From Candidatus Brocadiia bacterium (GTDB lineage: Bacteria > Planctomycetota > PUPC01 > DSUN01): a stretch of DNA of 6,296 nt. The DNA lies in the NCBI GenBank assembly GCA_016782825.1, contig JADHXT010000222.1, positions 1 to 6,296 on the forward strand. Direction: 5' to 3'. The notes under the pieces are model-generated. The model was not told where the DNA came from and made no database searches. It saw only the letters and a program-made list of their open reading frames with translations. The translations under genes were made by a program, and so were the position numbers. Shown piece by piece: positions 1-5,321 of the stretch (position 1 is the stretch's first letter; each line of letters begins with the position of its first letter).

Positions 1-240
1 GGGCGCCAGCGGCGTCTCGCCGTCTCCGCCCACCACCTTGCCGCTGCCGGTGAGGACGAACACCTCGTGCTCCCACGGATGCGCGTGGTGCGGCGTGTGG
101 CCGCCCGGGGCGATCTCGAAGTGGCGCATGGCAAAGTGGGGGGCGCCGTCGTCCTGTGTGATGATCCAGCGAATCTGCACGCCCTTCGCGCCGTCTTCCA
201 CCTCGGTGGCTGGCACGTCGGTGTAGTGGCGGACCTTCAT
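1..240 (-). CDS. Cupin-domain protein (3' end outside window)
   Basis: First 80 codons of a small single-domain cupin, reading off the left edge. The metal-binding motif 1 of the cupin fold, G(X)5HXH(X)4E then G, is clear: Gly46, His52, His54, Glu59 and Gly65, in the context GGHTPHHAHPWEHEVFVLTG. These His and Glu residues normally bind a divalent metal in a small beta-barrel. Motif 2, which carries the last His ligand, would lie beyond the edge. The ATG at 240 is preceded by GGGAG six bases upstream, which supports this start. The gene lies 73 bp after the DUF3568-like lipoprotein on the same strand with no clear terminator between, so they may be co-transcribed. Cupins of this size serve as sugar isomerases, dioxygenases or plain binding proteins, so the function cannot be named. 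No signal peptide is seen, so it is probably cytoplasmic. Confidence 0.9.
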   Translation of the reverse strand, partial: MKVRHYTDVPATEVEDGAKGVQIRWIITQDDGAPHFAMRHFEIAPGGHTPHHAHPWEHEVFVLTGSGKVVGGDGETPLAP

Positions 241-313
241 CGCAATCTCCCTCGATGAGTGGGGTGGGGTCGGCGGGTTCCTGCTTCCAGCATCCGGCGT
301 GGGCCAGGCGCGC

Positions 314-700
314 TCAGAGATGCTTCTTGATCTGCTCGAGGAGCTGGCGGGAGAGCGCCTTGTCGCCGGTCATGCCCACGCGGATGCGGATGCGGGTCTT
401 CCGGTCGCCCAGCTTCTTGGTCTCGACGACCACCCGCTTGCCCTTGTCCGTGTAGCCGTCCACCAGGCCCTTCTTCTCATCGAGCTCGTTGAGTTCCACC
501 TGCCACTTGTGGTCGAGCAGGGCCTGAGCCGCGGCGCGGTGCACGCGGTAGATAGGCTCGGGGATTTCCTCCTTGAGCCAGCCGGCGCTCCACACGATGG
601 CGCCCGTGCCCAAGGCCGCGCCGCCCACGATCAGCAGCGGGCAGCCGGCCAGAGGCAGGGTGAGTGCGAGCGCAAGAACCAGACGCAGAGACTTGCTCAT
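314..700 (-). CDS. DUF3568-like small lipoprotein
   Basis: A 128-residue predicted lipoprotein. The N-terminus has a short basic start (MSKSLR), a hydrophobic stretch at residues 7-18 and a lipobox Leu17-Ala-Gly-Cys20, so export and lipidation at Cys20 are expected. A second hydrophobic, Gly/Ala-rich patch follows at about 22-42. The rest (about 46-128) is charged and looks like alternating strand and helix, with a Lys-rich end. Length, N-terminal layout and the pattern of 'IYRVHRAAAQAL' followed by 'TRIRIRVG' resemble the DUF3568 family of about 125-150-residue lipoproteins common in PVC bacteria and some deltaproteobacteria; its function is unknown. This assignment is from memory of the family and is moderate in strength. 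It has its own strong promoter (747-774), so it need not be part of the upstream kinase transcript. Its ribosome binding site is weak (GGGAA about 10 bases upstream). Confidence 0.85.
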   Translation of the reverse strand: MSKSLRLVLALALTLPLAGCPLLIVGGAALGTGAIVWSAGWLKEEIPEPIYRVHRAAAQALLDHKWQVELNELDEKKGLVDGYTDKGKRVVVETKKLGDRKTRIRIRVGMTGDKALSRQLLEQIKKHL

Positions 701-746
701 AGTGTGCTTTCCCGTTCGGGGGCTATCGACAGGGGATTGACCAATT

Positions 747-774
747 ATTATACGCGAACAACTTCGCGCCTCAA
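747..774 (-). promoter_or_regulatory. Sigma70-type promoter for the DUF3568-like gene
   Basis: On the minus strand, -35 TTGAGG (769-774, 4 of 6 matches) and -10 TATAAT (747-752, perfect) are separated by 16 bp. Transcription would begin near 740, giving a leader of about 40 bases before the ATG at 700. The whole 16-bp spacer (753-768) is a perfect inverted repeat, CGCGAA-GTTG-TTCGCG. It could be an operator covered by RNA polymerase. Alternatively it could be a weak hairpin terminator for the kinase gene ending at 788, although the following UAUAAUAAUU is not a real U-tract. Confidence 0.7.
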
Positions 775-787
775 AATGGGGACAGCG

Positions 788-2317
788 CTACGGCGCGTCC
801 GCTGTGCGGCGGGAGAGCGCATGGGCGATCGGCCGCGTGGCAGGGTAGAGCTGCTGAAAGAGGCCGAACAGCTCGTTGTAACGAGGCGCGTTCGCGGCCG
901 ACGGCTCCACGAGCCGCGCGTGATTGCCCGCCCACGCCACGGCCGCTGCGGCCTCGAACGATGGATACAGGCCCGCTCCGAGCCCGGCGAGCAGGGCGGC
1001 GCCCAGCGAGCTGGTTTCCTGAAACTCCAGGACCGCCAGCGGGCGCTGAAGCACGTCGGCCTTGATCTGGTTCCACAGGGCGTTCTTCGTGCCGCCGCCC
1101 ACGGCTCGGATCTCGCTTACGGCGGTGCCCGCTACCTGCTCGATGGAGTCGATGACCATGCGGAGGCCGAAGGCGGTGCCCTCGAACACGGCGCGGGCCA
1201 GGTCGGCGCGGGTGGTGGCCGTGGAGAGGCCGAAGAAGGAGCCGCGAGCCTGCGGGTCCCAGAGGGGCGTGCGCTCGCCTTGCAGGTAGGGCAGGTAGAG
1301 CAGGCGGCCGCTGCCGGGCTCGGCGCTCTCGGCGAGAGCGGTCATGGCCTGGATGCCGTCGCTGCCGCTCTGGCCGAGCAGCTCCCTGAGGAACCACTCG
1401 ACGGACACGCCGCTGGACGTGGTGGTGCCGATGGGCAGCCAAGCGTCCTTGGGGATGTACGCGCAGTTCACCCAACGCCTGTCGGGTGTCGGCTGGGCGA
1501 CCGGCACTGCCACGCAGTCGGTGGAGCCGGCCACATAGACGACGGCCGACGAATCCACGGCGCCGCAGGCGAAGGCCGAGGCGGGCACGTCGCCCGTGCC
1601 ACAGGCCACGGGGGTGCCGGGCTTGAGGCCGGTGGCGTCGGCGGCGGCGCGGGTGACCGTGCCCACGATCTCGTGGGCCGCGGCGATGCGGGGGAGCCGC
1701 TGCACGTCGATGCCGAGGGTCTCGCACAGACCCTCGTTCCACCGCCAGGGATCGTGGATGTCCACCAGCCCCGACAGGGCGACCATGGCGGGGTCGGCGG
1801 CGAACTCGCCGGTGAGCCACGCGGAGATGGCCGTGTTGGCCGGGGCGAAGCAGTGGGTGCGGGCCGCGATGTCGGGCTGCTCGTCGCGGAGCCAGGCGAT
1901 GCTGGTGACCGCGCACGTGCCGGGCGTGAGCACGTTGCCGATGATGTCCTGGTAGCGGTCGCGCGGGAGCAGGCGCTCGATGGCGTCCACCTGGGCCGTG
2001 CTGCGCCGGTCGGAGTAGAGCAGGGCGGGATAGAGGGGGCGTGCCTGTTTGTCGAGGGGCGTGATGCAGGGGAAGAGCACGCTGATGCCCACGGCGGACA
2101 CGTCGGCCGGCTGCACGCCGGCCTCGGCGCAGGCCTGCTGGATGCCGGCCACCACGCCCGCCCGCCATCGCTCGGGCGGGCACTGCACCCAGTCGGGGTG
2201 GGGGGAGTCGTTCGGGTGCCTGGCGCGGCCGAGGCCGAGTAGCTGGCCGCCGGCGCTGGCGAGGCCCACTTTGACCCCGGAGGTGCCGATGTCGAGTCCG
2301 AGAAGGAGATCTGCCAT
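788..2317 (-). CDS. FGGY-family carbohydrate kinase (xylulokinase-like)
   Basis: A 509-residue ATP-dependent sugar kinase, of usual length for the family. It should transfer phosphate from ATP to an open-chain or cyclic ketose or polyol in the cytoplasm. Visible landmarks: N-terminal phosphate loop LGLDIGTSGVKV (about 7-17); LLYSDRR (100-106); likely catalytic base Asp243 in CGTGDVPASAF, close to Asp233 of E. coli XylB; AGSTDC loop (264-269); LPYLQGERTPLWDPQARG (342-359), strongly XylB-like; and adenine-binding AVGGGTKNALWNQIKADV (405-422). The xylulokinase substrate motif GQMHG is absent; the equivalent stretch is GISVLFPC (77-84), so the substrate is probably not confirmed xylulose and no symbol is given. 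The ATG at 2317 is chosen because the fold begins right after it. In-frame starts at 2341 (ATG) and 2350 (GTG) add residues outside the domain. The ribosome site is poor (GGAG 13 bases upstream). The polyol dehydrogenase lies upstream on the same strand. Confidence 0.93.
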   Translation of the reverse strand: MADLLLGLDIGTSGVKVGLASAGGQLLGLGRARHPNDSPHPDWVQCPPERWRAGVVAGIQQACAEAGVQPADVSAVGISVLFPCITPLDKQARPLYPALLYSDRRSTAQVDAIERLLPRDRYQDIIGNVLTPGTCAVTSIAWLRDEQPDIAARTHCFAPANTAISAWLTGEFAADPAMVALSGLVDIHDPWRWNEGLCETLGIDVQRLPRIAAAHEIVGTVTRAAADATGLKPGTPVACGTGDVPASAFACGAVDSSAVVYVAGSTDCVAVPVAQPTPDRRWVNCAYIPKDAWLPIGTTTSSGVSVEWFLRELLGQSGSDGIQAMTALAESAEPGSGRLLYLPYLQGERTPLWDPQARGSFFGLSTATTRADLARAVFEGTAFGLRMVIDSIEQVAGTAVSEIRAVGGGTKNALWNQIKADVLQRPLAVLEFQETSSLGAALLAGLGAGLYPSFEAAAAVAWAGNHARLVEPSAANAPRYNELFGLFQQLYPATRPIAHALSRRTADAP

Positions 2318-2346
2318 ACGCCGCACAGGGCTCCAAACCATGTGGT

Positions 2347-2377
2347 GCACGGCGAGGGCCGTGCTGAGAAAAGTCTA
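2347..2377 (-). promoter_or_regulatory. Possible kinase promoter with leader hairpin
   Basis: On the minus strand an extended -10-like TGCTAGACT has its hexamer TAGACT at 2372-2377 (4 of 6 matches). No credible -35 lies 16-18 bp upstream. Transcription would start near 2365, exactly where a perfect 6-bp stem GCACGG-CCCTCG-CCGTGC (2347-2364) begins, so the stem would form the very 5' end of the kinase message. The promoter call is weak. The hairpin itself is directly visible. Confidence 0.3.
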
Positions 2378-2403
2378 GCAGACGCAGGTGAACCTACGAT
2401 GAA

Positions 2404-2433
2404 GCCAGGATGACATGCCTGTAATGTCCTGGC
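2404..2433. repeat. Bulged inverted repeat upstream of the kinase
   Basis: GCCAG (2404-2408) pairs with CTGGC (2429-2433) and GACAT (2412-2416) pairs with ATGTC (2424-2428). A 3-base bulge GAT lies on one side and a 7-base loop between the arms. Ten paired positions in 30 bases is more than expected at random nearby. It sits about 85-115 bp upstream of the kinase start, so it could be an operator or a structured leader element. No T-tract follows it on the minus strand, so a terminator role for the dehydrogenase is unlikely. Confidence 0.4.
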
Positions 2434-2496
2434 CGTTTCTTCTGTCGTAACGCTTCAGCCAAGTGAGGCCCTGCGGAAGGCACGGCAGCAGCATCT

Positions 2497-2623
2497 CGTC
2501 ATTCCGAGCGGAGGCCGTCTCCCGACGGCCGAAGCCGAGGAATCTGGCCGGGACGACCGTGGATGTCGCGTCCCCAGCCCCCGCGGCCCGCGGGCCAGAT
2601 TCCTCGGCTCCGCTCGGAATGAC
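2497..2623. repeat. Composite inverted repeat (MITE/REP-like) with nested hairpin
   Basis: The right arm at 2592-2623 is the reverse complement of a left arm split in two: CGTCATTCCGAGCGGAG (2497-2513) and CCGAGGAATCTGGCC (2535-2549), matching over 32 bases without mismatch. The left arm is interrupted by 21 extra bases (2514-2534) that fold as GGCCGTC-TCCC-GACGGCC (2513-2530). The central loop also contains GGGACG (2550-2555) pairing with CGTCCC (2569-2574) and a GC palindrome around 2577-2593. The core ATTCCGAGCGGAGCCGAGG resembles a short intergenic palindrome that I recall from several environmental phyla, often mistranslated as small hypothetical proteins. It encodes no transposase. It could be a non-autonomous mobile element or a REP-like structure that affects read-through or message stability between the dehydrogenase and kinase genes. 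Confidence 0.85.
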
Positions 2624-2633
2624 GGCGGGGTGC

Positions 2634-2669
2634 GCTTCGCGGAGCCTGCCCTGAGCCTTGCCGAAGGGG
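2634..2669. repeat. Short dispersed-type repeat next to the inverted repeat
   Basis: The core CCTGAGCCTTGCCGAAGG (2650-2667) differs slightly from the CCTGAGCTTGTCGAAGG-type intergenic repeat that I recall as widespread in several bacterial phyla. It contains the small hairpin CCTT-GCCG-AAGG (2656-2667). It starts about 10 bases after the right end of the larger inverted repeat, so two repeat types lie side by side in one gap. Family membership rests on memory of the motif and needs a genome-wide count. Confidence 0.5.
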
Positions 2670-2715
2670 CGGCTGTGCCACACACATCCCATTCTGCTGA
2701 AGTGTCACCTTCTGT

Positions 2716-3747
2716 CTATGCCTCGTCGGTGATGGCGATTTTCCATACGCCGGGGGCGTGCTCGTGGAGCATCTTGATGCCTTCCTCCACGCGCTCGAGG
2801 GGCATGCGGTGGCTGATGATGGGGGCCACCTGCACCTTGCCCATGCTCATGAGCTTGAGGGCCGTCTTGTGGTCCCACGCGAAGCCCAGGGTGCCGAGCA
2901 CGGTGAGTTCGTCGAGGGTCACCGACGTGAGGTCGAAGGGGTCCGTCGTGTTGCCCGACCAGCCGATGAGCAGGATCGTGCCGCCGCGGCGGGCGAGGCC
3001 CACGGTGGCGCCGAGGGTCTGCGGCAGGCCGCAGGCCTCCACCACCACGTCGGCGCCGATGCCGCCGGTGAGCTCCTGCACGGTGGCCTCGAGGTCTTCG
3101 GCGGTGGGGTCGAGGGTGTGGTGGGCGCCGAGCTGGGTGGCCACGTCGCGCTTGAAGGCCTCGGGCTCCGACACGAGCACCTCGGCCCCCTTGTTCAGGC
3201 AGTGCTGCATGGCCAGCACGCCGATGGTGCCGCAGCCGAGGAGGACCACGAAGTCGCCCAGCCTGGGGTTGGCGCGTTCGACGGCGTGGAGCGAGCCGCT
3301 CACGGGCTCGGCGATGGCGGCCTCGGCCCAGGGCAGGTTGGCCGGCTTGGGGTGGAGGAAGAAGGGGTCGGCGATCACATACTCAGCGAGCGAGCCGTTC
3401 ACCTGGTGGCCGGTGATCTTGAGGTCGACGCACAGGTTGTACTTGCCGGCGAGGCAGGCGGGGCACTTCTTGCAGTTGAAGAAGGGCTCGACCACCACTT
3501 CGTCGCCCTCCTGCCAGCCGGTGACGCCCGGGCCGAGCTGGGCGACCACGCCGCTGCACTCGTGGCCGAGGATGATGGGCCACTGGATCATCGGGTGGTG
3601 GCCGGTGTAGCCATCCACGTCGGAGCCGCAGAGCCCCGTGACTTTCACGGCCACGAGCACCTCGTCGGCCTTCGGCTCGGGGACGGGCACCTCCTCGATG
3701 GAGATCGTTTCCCTGGCGGTGCACACGGCGGCTTTCATTGTGGCCAT
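2716..3747 (-). CDS. Zinc-dependent medium-chain dehydrogenase (polyol/threonine dehydrogenase-like)
   Basis: A 343-residue NAD(P)-dependent zinc alcohol dehydrogenase, full length for the sorbitol/L-threonine dehydrogenase branch of the medium-chain family; it oxidises a secondary alcohol to a ketone in the cytoplasm. Catalytic-zinc residues are visible as Cys40 (GLCGSD), His62-Glu63 (GHE) and Glu147 (AEP). The structural-zinc lobe is intact: Cys92, Cys95, Cys98 and Cys106 (CX2CX2CX7C). The Rossmann motif is GCGTIG (171-176), with Glu194 near the end of the next strand, which favours NAD over NADP. The ATG at 3747 is chosen over the ATG at 3738 because AGGAG lies five bases before it. A strong promoter lies just upstream. 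The substrate cannot be read from sequence; proximity to an FGGY kinase favours a sugar alcohol whose ketose product is then phosphorylated. A threonine-type or other secondary-alcohol role remains possible. Confidence 0.95.
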   Translation of the reverse strand: MATMKAAVCTARETISIEEVPVPEPKADEVLVAVKVTGLCGSDVDGYTGHHPMIQWPIILGHECSGVVAQLGPGVTGWQEGDEVVVEPFFNCKKCPACLAGKYNLCVDLKITGHQVNGSLAEYVIADPFFLHPKPANLPWAEAAIAEPVSGSLHAVERANPRLGDFVVLLGCGTIGVLAMQHCLNKGAEVLVSEPEAFKRDVATQLGAHHTLDPTAEDLEATVQELTGGIGADVVVEACGLPQTLGATVGLARRGGTILLIGWSGNTTDPFDLTSVTLDELTVLGTLGFAWDHKTALKLMSMGKVQVAPIISHRMPLERVEEGIKMLHEHAPGVWKIAITDEA

Positions 3748-3774
3748 GGGGGCTCCTTCCTGCAATGCGGAGTG

Positions 3775-3791
3775 TGTGAGCAACCGTCACA
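3775..3791. promoter_or_regulatory. Possible operator at the dehydrogenase transcription start
   Basis: TGTGA and TCACA form an inverted repeat separated by 7 bases, covering the predicted start of transcription (about 3784) and touching the -10 box. A bound repressor here would block initiation. It looks like a CRP site, but the spacing is 7 rather than 6 and the position is downstream of the -10, so activation by CRP is not supported. The half-sites are only 5 bp, and chance occurrence is possible. Confidence 0.3.
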
Positions 3792-3818
3792 TTATAGCGT
3801 CGCTGGCAGACTTGTAAA
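3791..3818 (-). promoter_or_regulatory. Strong sigma70-type promoter for the dehydrogenase
   Basis: On the minus strand, -35 TTTACA (3813-3818, 5 of 6) and -10 TATAAT (3791-3796, perfect) are 16 bp apart. The start would be near 3784, with a leader of about 37 bases ending in AGGAAGGAG ahead of the ATG at 3747. The promoter lies in the 92-bp gap after the C45 hydrolase stop, so the dehydrogenase can be expressed independently of that gene. Confidence 0.75.
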
Positions 3819-3839
3819 GCATTAGCGCCAACACGGAGT

Positions 3840-5168
3840 TCATGACCCGAATCGACGCAGCACACGGCTCACGCGCTCGATGGTATCGGCAGTGAATGCC
3901 GTGAGCTCGGCTCGCACGCGCTCGGCCGGCTGACCGGTGAGGGCGGCGGCAAGCTTGGCGAGCCCGGCACGCAGATCGTTCTCGTGAGCCTGGGCGGCGG
4001 CCAAGTGGTCGCCCATGCCGTGGCCGGCGCGGACGGCCTCGGCCAACTGGTAGAACTCCCCGCTCGCGCACTCGGCCGGCAGGCCGTCAATGGCGCGTGG
4101 CAGCGGCAGGCACAGCGTGTTGCGCGGATTGCCGATGCTGGCGTGGGTGCATGCCGTAGGATCCAGGGCGCCCTCGCGCACCACGTGGGTGCAGGCCGAC
4201 ACGGTCATCCAGGCGTGGTGGGCGTCGCTGGTGCAGAGGGCGTCGGGGTCGTGCTGGCGGTCGCGGGAGAGACGCACGAGGTCGGCCGGGCTCACGGCGT
4301 CGAGCGGGGCGAGCAGCTCCTCGGCACGCTCGCAGCGGCGGAGCGTGTTGGCGACGGGCTCCTGGGCGCGGTAGGGGAGCATCTGGTCGAGGCGGAAGTG
4401 GTTGGAGCGCATGAGGGTGCCGTCGGCCACCTCGCGGTGGGCGAGGCGACGCGAGGTCATCTCCACCACCACGCCCTTCGCAGGCTCGGCGAAGAGGAAG
4501 ATCATCCCACGGAAGCCGCCCGAGCCCCCGGCCACGCCCTTGGCCACGGCATCTTCGAGCACGGCGAGGGCCTCGTCGCAGCTCGACGCGCGCTCGGCCA
4601 CCAGACGCAGCAGGTGGGTGCAGTTGAGGGCGCAGTCGTGCAACTCGTCGTCGGGGATGGGCGAGCCGGTGTTGTTGCCGCCGGCGAGAGCGCAGTCGCC
4701 GTGGAAGTGGGCGTAGCCCAGGGAGCCGATGTCGCGCGAGGCGAAGTGGCGGCCCCCGTCGTGCCGGAGACGGACAAAGGCGTCCTGCACGGTGGCGATC
4801 AGGTCGCGGTTCTTGTGCAGCAGCGTCACGCTCTCGCTCGACGCCGAGCCGGTGACGAGGGCCGACGTGCAGCCGCCCGCCTGGTTCCAGAAGCTGGAGC
4901 GGAGGGCGTTGAGGGCCAGCAGGTCGGTGGCGTCCACGCCCGCGGCCGACGCCATGGCCTCGGCCTCATCCAGCCAGGCCGGCGCGATGCGTTTCAGGCA
5001 CGCCGCAAACCGTTGGGCGCGCTCCTCCAGCTCGCCGCGGCTCACGGGCGCGCGCCCGGCCACCTGGTGCATGAGCGCGAGACGAGCGCGCAGCGCGTCG
5101 GCCGCCAGGCTGCCGTGCAGGCGGCCCGCCTCGGCAGGATCGCTCGGAATGAGGACCAGCGTGCTCAT
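3840..5168 (-). CDS. C45-family Ntn hydrolase/acyltransferase-like protein
   Basis: A 442-residue protein resembling the C45 peptidase family (acyl-CoA:6-aminopenicillanate acyltransferase and relatives). These N-terminal-nucleophile enzymes are made as precursors and cut themselves before a Cys, which then hydrolyses or transfers an acyl group on an amide or ester bond. The likely cleavage site is Gly99-Cys100 in NQAGGCTSALV, near the position of Cys103 in the fungal enzyme. Other family-like stretches are HKNRD (118-122), AGGNNTG (162-168) and RSNHF (254-258). No signal peptide is evident, so it is probably cytoplasmic. The natural substrate of most bacterial members is unknown, and it is here too. 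The ATG at 5168 is chosen over the in-frame ATG at 5255 because the extra 29 residues are unlike the family, and a good promoter lies within that stretch and ends seven bases before 5168. There is no ribosome binding site, which fits a leaderless message. Confidence 0.87.
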   Translation of the reverse strand: MSTLVLIPSDPAEAGRLHGSLAADALRARLALMHQVAGRAPVSRGELEERAQRFAACLKRIAPAWLDEAEAMASAAGVDATDLLALNALRSSFWNQAGGCTSALVTGSASSESVTLLHKNRDLIATVQDAFVRLRHDGGRHFASRDIGSLGYAHFHGDCALAGGNNTGSPIPDDELHDCALNCTHLLRLVAERASSCDEALAVLEDAVAKGVAGGSGGFRGMIFLFAEPAKGVVVEMTSRRLAHREVADGTLMRSNHFRLDQMLPYRAQEPVANTLRRCERAEELLAPLDAVSPADLVRLSRDRQHDPDALCTSDAHHAWMTVSACTHVVREGALDPTACTHASIGNPRNTLCLPLPRAIDGLPAECASGEFYQLAEAVRAGHGMGDHLAAAQAHENDLRAGLAKLAAALTGQPAERVRAELTAFTADTIERVSRVLRRFGS

Positions 5169-5175
5169 GGCGCGG

Positions 5176-5204
5176 ATTCTACGCGGGTGGGCTGGGGTAG
5201 TCAA
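5176..5204 (-). promoter_or_regulatory. Promoter giving a leaderless C45 transcript
   Basis: On the minus strand, -35 TTGACT (5199-5204, 5 of 6) and -10 TAGAAT (5176-5181, 5 of 6) have the ideal 17-bp spacing. Only seven bases (5169-5175) separate the -10 from the ATG at 5168, so transcription should begin at or within a base of the start codon. The absence of any Shine-Dalgarno sequence agrees with this. Confidence 0.7.
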
Positions 5205-5215
5205 GCACGCCAACT

Positions 5216-5227
5216 GACCGAGGTCGG
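5216..5227. promoter_or_regulatory. Short palindrome between divergent promoters
   Basis: GACC-GA-GGTC (5216-5225) and CCGA-GG-TCGG (5218-5227) overlap, lying between the minus-strand -35 (5199-5204) and the plus-strand -35 (5249-5254). The position suits a shared operator for the C45 and PEGA genes, but the arms are only 4 bp and no regulator gene lies in the window. Confidence 0.2.
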
Positions 5228-5248
5228 GCTGTAACCGCGTTGTTTCGC

Positions 5249-5277
5249 TTGACATGGGGGCCGCATGCTGTTAAGAT
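5249..5277 (+). promoter_or_regulatory. Sigma70-type promoter for the PEGA lipoprotein and PfkB kinase
   Basis: The -35 TTGACA (5249-5254) is perfect, the spacer is 17 bp and the -10 is TAAGAT (5272-5277, 4 of 6). The start would be near 5284, giving a leader of about 38 bases. AAAGGA at 5308-5313 lies eight bases before the ATG at 5322. The PfkB gene 36 bp after the lipoprotein probably shares this transcript. Confidence 0.7.
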
Positions 5278-5321
5278 TTGCTGAGCTTCCTCGCCCCTCG
5301 AAACGCGAAAGGACGCAACAC

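Larger units (their letters stand above)
2318..2715. other. 398-bp intergenic region rich in palindromes, no gene
   Basis: This gap separates the dehydrogenase stop codon from the kinase start codon, both on the minus strand. Short open frames here have no ribosome site, no domain and no protein-like composition, and they mostly translate the repeat. From right to left it holds a short dispersed-type repeat (2634-2669), the large composite inverted repeat (2497-2623), a featureless stretch (2434-2496), a bulged hairpin (2404-2433), and a possible weak kinase promoter with a leader hairpin (2347-2377). No T-tract follows any of the stems on the minus strand, so no classic intrinsic terminator can be named. 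Confidence 0.75.

Noticed and set aside
254..275. G-quadruplex near the cupin gene start
   Set aside because: Only three runs of three or more G are close together, so a stable four-run quadruplex is not supported.
753..768. LexA-type SOS box in the promoter spacer
   Set aside because: The palindrome is CGAA-N4-TTCG, shorter than CGAAC-N4-GTTCG, and the gene has no damage-response features.
299..2242. 647-codon open frame on the plus strand
   Set aside because: It is antisense to the kinase and the DUF3568-like gene, is dominated by Gly/Ala/Arg/His, shows no domain, and is typical of the shadow frame created by GC-rich third codon positions.
771..2336. 521-codon open frame on the minus strand overlapping the FGGY kinase
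   Set aside because: Arg/Pro-rich product in another frame of a gene with unmistakable FGGY motifs; no protein-like features.
2375..2708. Several small open frames in the repeat region
   Set aside because: They translate the palindromic repeats; such products are common false hypothetical proteins and have no start signals here.
3775..3791. Classic CRP activator site
   Set aside because: The spacing between half-sites is 7 rather than 6 and the site lies over the transcription start, where CRP would not activate.
2758..3825. 355-codon plus-strand frame opposite the dehydrogenase
   Set aside because: His/Gly/Ala-rich antisense shadow of a gene with complete zinc and nucleotide-binding motifs.
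3984..5234. 416-codon plus-strand frame opposite the C45 hydrolase
   Set aside because: Antisense shadow with low-complexity composition; the minus-strand frame has the family motifs, a promoter and the expected length.
5169..5255. Upstream extension of the C45 gene to the ATG at 5255
   Set aside because: The 29 added residues are unlike the family, no ribosome site precedes that ATG, and the extension would overlap both divergent promoters.
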